NCBI GenBank assembly: GCA_013150955.1
Contig: JAADJD010000059.1
Coordinates: 46,857-110,856 of the forward strand
Reading direction: 5' to 3'
DNA length: 64,000 nt
DNA from: Calditrichota bacterium
GTDB taxonomy: Bacteria; Calditrichota; Calditrichia; RBG-13-44-9; J042
Shown: one piece after another, positions 62,585-64,000 of the stretch
How the letters are laid out: each line of letters starts with the position of its first letter
Numbering within the stretch: the first letter of the stretch is position 1
The notes under the pieces: model-generated
Seen by the model: only the letters and a program-made list of their open reading frames with translations
The model's database searches: none
What the model was told of the DNA's origin: nothing
Program-made: the position numbers and the translations under genes

Positions 62585-62971
62585 ATGCGAAAATGGGTGA
62601 CCGGGATTCCAGAAGGATGGCTGTTCATGGTGCTGCTGTGGGTGAGTTCAGGATGGGCAACGTCGGCGGATTCGTTACAGCATGGGGTACCGTGGGATAG
62701 TGTGGTGGCGGAGATTCAGATCATCCAGGGCTCGCGATTGCCCGATTCGGTAAAGGCGCAGTTGCTGGGACAGGTATTCCAGAAGTTCGATCTTGAGATG
62801 AGCGATTATCAGGCATTTTATCAGCAATTTCGTCGCTGGTCGAATGAGCGGGTGGTGCGTTTTCTTCACCGCGTGGAAACCATTATAAAAGCCCGCGCAA
62901 AGCAACCGATTCGCGTTTCTGAAAAGAAACCGCCGAAACTCCCAGAACCACCGCCTTCCGGCAAACCGTGA
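62585..62971 (+). CDS. Small exported protein, Pro-rich tail
   Basis: The 128-residue protein starts after AAAGGA and has a signal peptide (WLFMVLLWVSSGWATSAD). A helical core (SVVAEIQIIQGSRLPDSVK, QVFQKFDLEMSDYQAFY) is followed by a basic, Pro-rich end (KKPPKLPEPPPSGKP). It resembles periplasmic DUF4296-like proteins only in length and layout. Function unknown. Confidence 0.65.
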   Translation: MRKWVTGIPEGWLFMVLLWVSSGWATSADSLQHGVPWDSVVAEIQIIQGSRLPDSVKAQLLGQVFQKFDLEMSDYQAFYQQFRRWSNERVVRFLHRVETIIKARAKQPIRVSEKKPPKLPEPPPSGKP

Positions 62972-63040
62972 ACCCACAAGGCAATTCGATCAACTGGCGT
63001 TCAAGCCCTTACCTGGCAAAATAGATTGTCCCGGTTGCCG

Positions 63041-63670
63041 CTATTCCAGATCCTCCCGCACTATGTCGCTCAGGTGGAGATTCTGGTTTAATTGCATCAG
63101 CGTGTAGCCGCGTCCGGCCGAATATTCCACAATGCTGTAGGCCGCCGTGTCCATGTGGATCTTCCAGAAGTATGGTTCGGGAATGTTGAGCAGGCCGGCA
63201 ATCAGGGCTTTTAGCACCACCTTGTGCGAAACGATGCCGATGGTTTCCCCGGAATGGTGCGACTGGATGGCCTGCAGGGCGGCCAGCGCCCGGTGTTGCA
63301 CTTCAGGGATGGGTTCCATACCGGGAAAACGCAGTTTTTCGGGATGGGTGTGCCAAATGTTCCAGAGCTCCGGGTAGCGTTCCCGGATGACCGACTGTGG
63401 GGTGTTTTCCCATTCCCCCAATCGGATGTTAATGAAGCCCTCCTCTTCTACAACGGGAATGTGTCCGTTTGCGATGATATCGGCCGTCTGTCTGCAGCGG
63501 CTTAAGGGACTGGTGTACAGCGTCTGGAATGAAATGCCCTCAAGTGCCTGCTTTAACTGGTGCGCCTGACGGATGCCGTTTTCGTTCAGGGGGAAATCGT
63601 GCCGCCCGCGGAACCGCTTTTCCCGATTGCCCTGACACTCACCATGACGGATGAAATAGATGGTCAACAT
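63041..63670 (-). CDS. Histidine phosphatase family protein
   Basis: The 209-residue protein carries FIRHGECQGN (phosphorylated His in RHG), YTSPLSRCRQTADI, GEWENT with the acidic residue, and IVSHKVVLKALI with the second His. This is the phosphoglycerate mutase-like or CobC-like phosphatase group. Which substrate it uses (phosphoglycerate, alpha-ribazole phosphate or other) cannot be told. The bases after its start (63671-64000) hold no recognisable gene. Confidence 0.9.
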   Translation of the reverse strand: MLTIYFIRHGECQGNREKRFRGRHDFPLNENGIRQAHQLKQALEGISFQTLYTSPLSRCRQTADIIANGHIPVVEEEGFINIRLGEWENTPQSVIRERYPELWNIWHTHPEKLRFPGMEPIPEVQHRALAALQAIQSHHSGETIGIVSHKVVLKALIAGLLNIPEPYFWKIHMDTAAYSIVEYSAGRGYTLMQLNQNLHLSDIVREDLE

Positions 63671-64000
63671 GAAACGAACTCCTCTGGATTTTTGTTCTGA
63701 TCCCGCTGGATTTCAAATCCCTGATCGGATAATGCAGGATAATTCAAGATGGGCAGCAAAATCAAGGGAAATGATTTGTCGATCGGAGGACATCTCCGGT
63801 TTTCAAGAAAGGGGGCTTTCGTATCCCTGAAAGGCCTTGCCGGCTGGACTGGAAAATTGCCGATTGTTGGTTCAATGAGAAAAATCCGCTCGCTACAATC
63901 CATTCTTGATATTCGCAGAGTGAGCCTCTAAATTGCCATGTCCAGAACGGTTCGTCTCCATCTCCTCCGGGTCAGGCCATTATGTTTGCCAATAAGGCCG
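63671..64000. other. Terminal region, no gene recognised
   Basis: About 330 bases without a convincing gene. Short frames exist on both strands (for example 63749-63931 plus) but lack ribosome-binding sites or motifs. An ATG at 63938 opens a frame that runs off the window end; it cannot be judged. Confidence 0.4.

Noticed and set aside
63749-63931. 60-codon plus-strand frame near the window end
   Set aside because: No ribosome-binding site, motif or neighbour supports it.

Overview
The window looks like a chromosomal segment from a thermophilic bacterium of the FCB group, most likely Calditrichota or a close relative. A full-length reverse gyrase (52848-56207) marks a thermophile. A PorV-type outer-membrane protein and a large exported protein with a type IX secretion (T9SS) C-terminal sorting domain point to the FCB group. 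BshB1 implies bacillithiol as the low-molecular-weight thiol. The promoters I can read are sigma70-like (TTGACA-17-TATATT type), not the Bacteroidota -33/-7 type, which argues against Bacteroidota proper. The assignment is inference; no rRNA is present.

Layout. 612-2125 holds a class II glutamine amidotransferase and BshB1. 2569-9492 (minus strand) is a complete trpEGDCFBA operon with nearly all genes overlapping. It is preceded by a textbook transcription attenuator: a 26-residue leader peptide with six Trp codons, competing hairpins and a terminator. 9943-11406 is cysS. 11932-12662 is a degraded mobile patch: a RAYT-type HUH transposase, carrying a GTAG-footed palindrome in frame, lies against the first 54 codons of a lost type I methyltransferase (hsdM). 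12957-25552 is a 12-gene complex I operon (nuoACDEFGHJKLMN) lacking nuoB and nuoI.

25724-35966 is an envelope block. It contains a structured leader RNA with its own promoter and terminator, porV, a T9SS-exported pseudo-M6 protease, a peptidase/propeller/barrel fusion, two paralogous LPGAG membrane proteins and an NAD-dependent epimerase. 36111-39290 is a 3.2 kb non-coding array of nine modular units built almost wholly of short GC-rich hairpins with mostly 3-base loops. 39664-47719 carries a CNNM/CBS transporter, rplU-rpmA, a UPF0173 hydrolase, a SprT-like metalloprotease, an ABC exporter and an unknown acidic protein. This is followed by a strong candidate small RNA (47763-47872) with a C-rich loop. 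48295-52463 is a three-gene envelope cluster: a bactofilin-like/barrel fusion, a fourfold-repeat secreted protein and a DUF4097 protein. Then come reverse gyrase, radA, a lipoprotein, a small outer-membrane protein, a second peptidase/propeller/barrel fusion, a small exported protein and a histidine phosphatase.

At least twelve intergenic loci carry copies of one 160-190 bp AT-rich element with long terminal inverted repeats. These copies lie in spacers only, often directly after stop codons, and they flank both the hairpin array and the reverse gyrase gene. The most novel features are the hairpin array, the inverted-repeat family, the C-rich small RNA and the porV leader. The trp attenuator is the best supported regulatory element.
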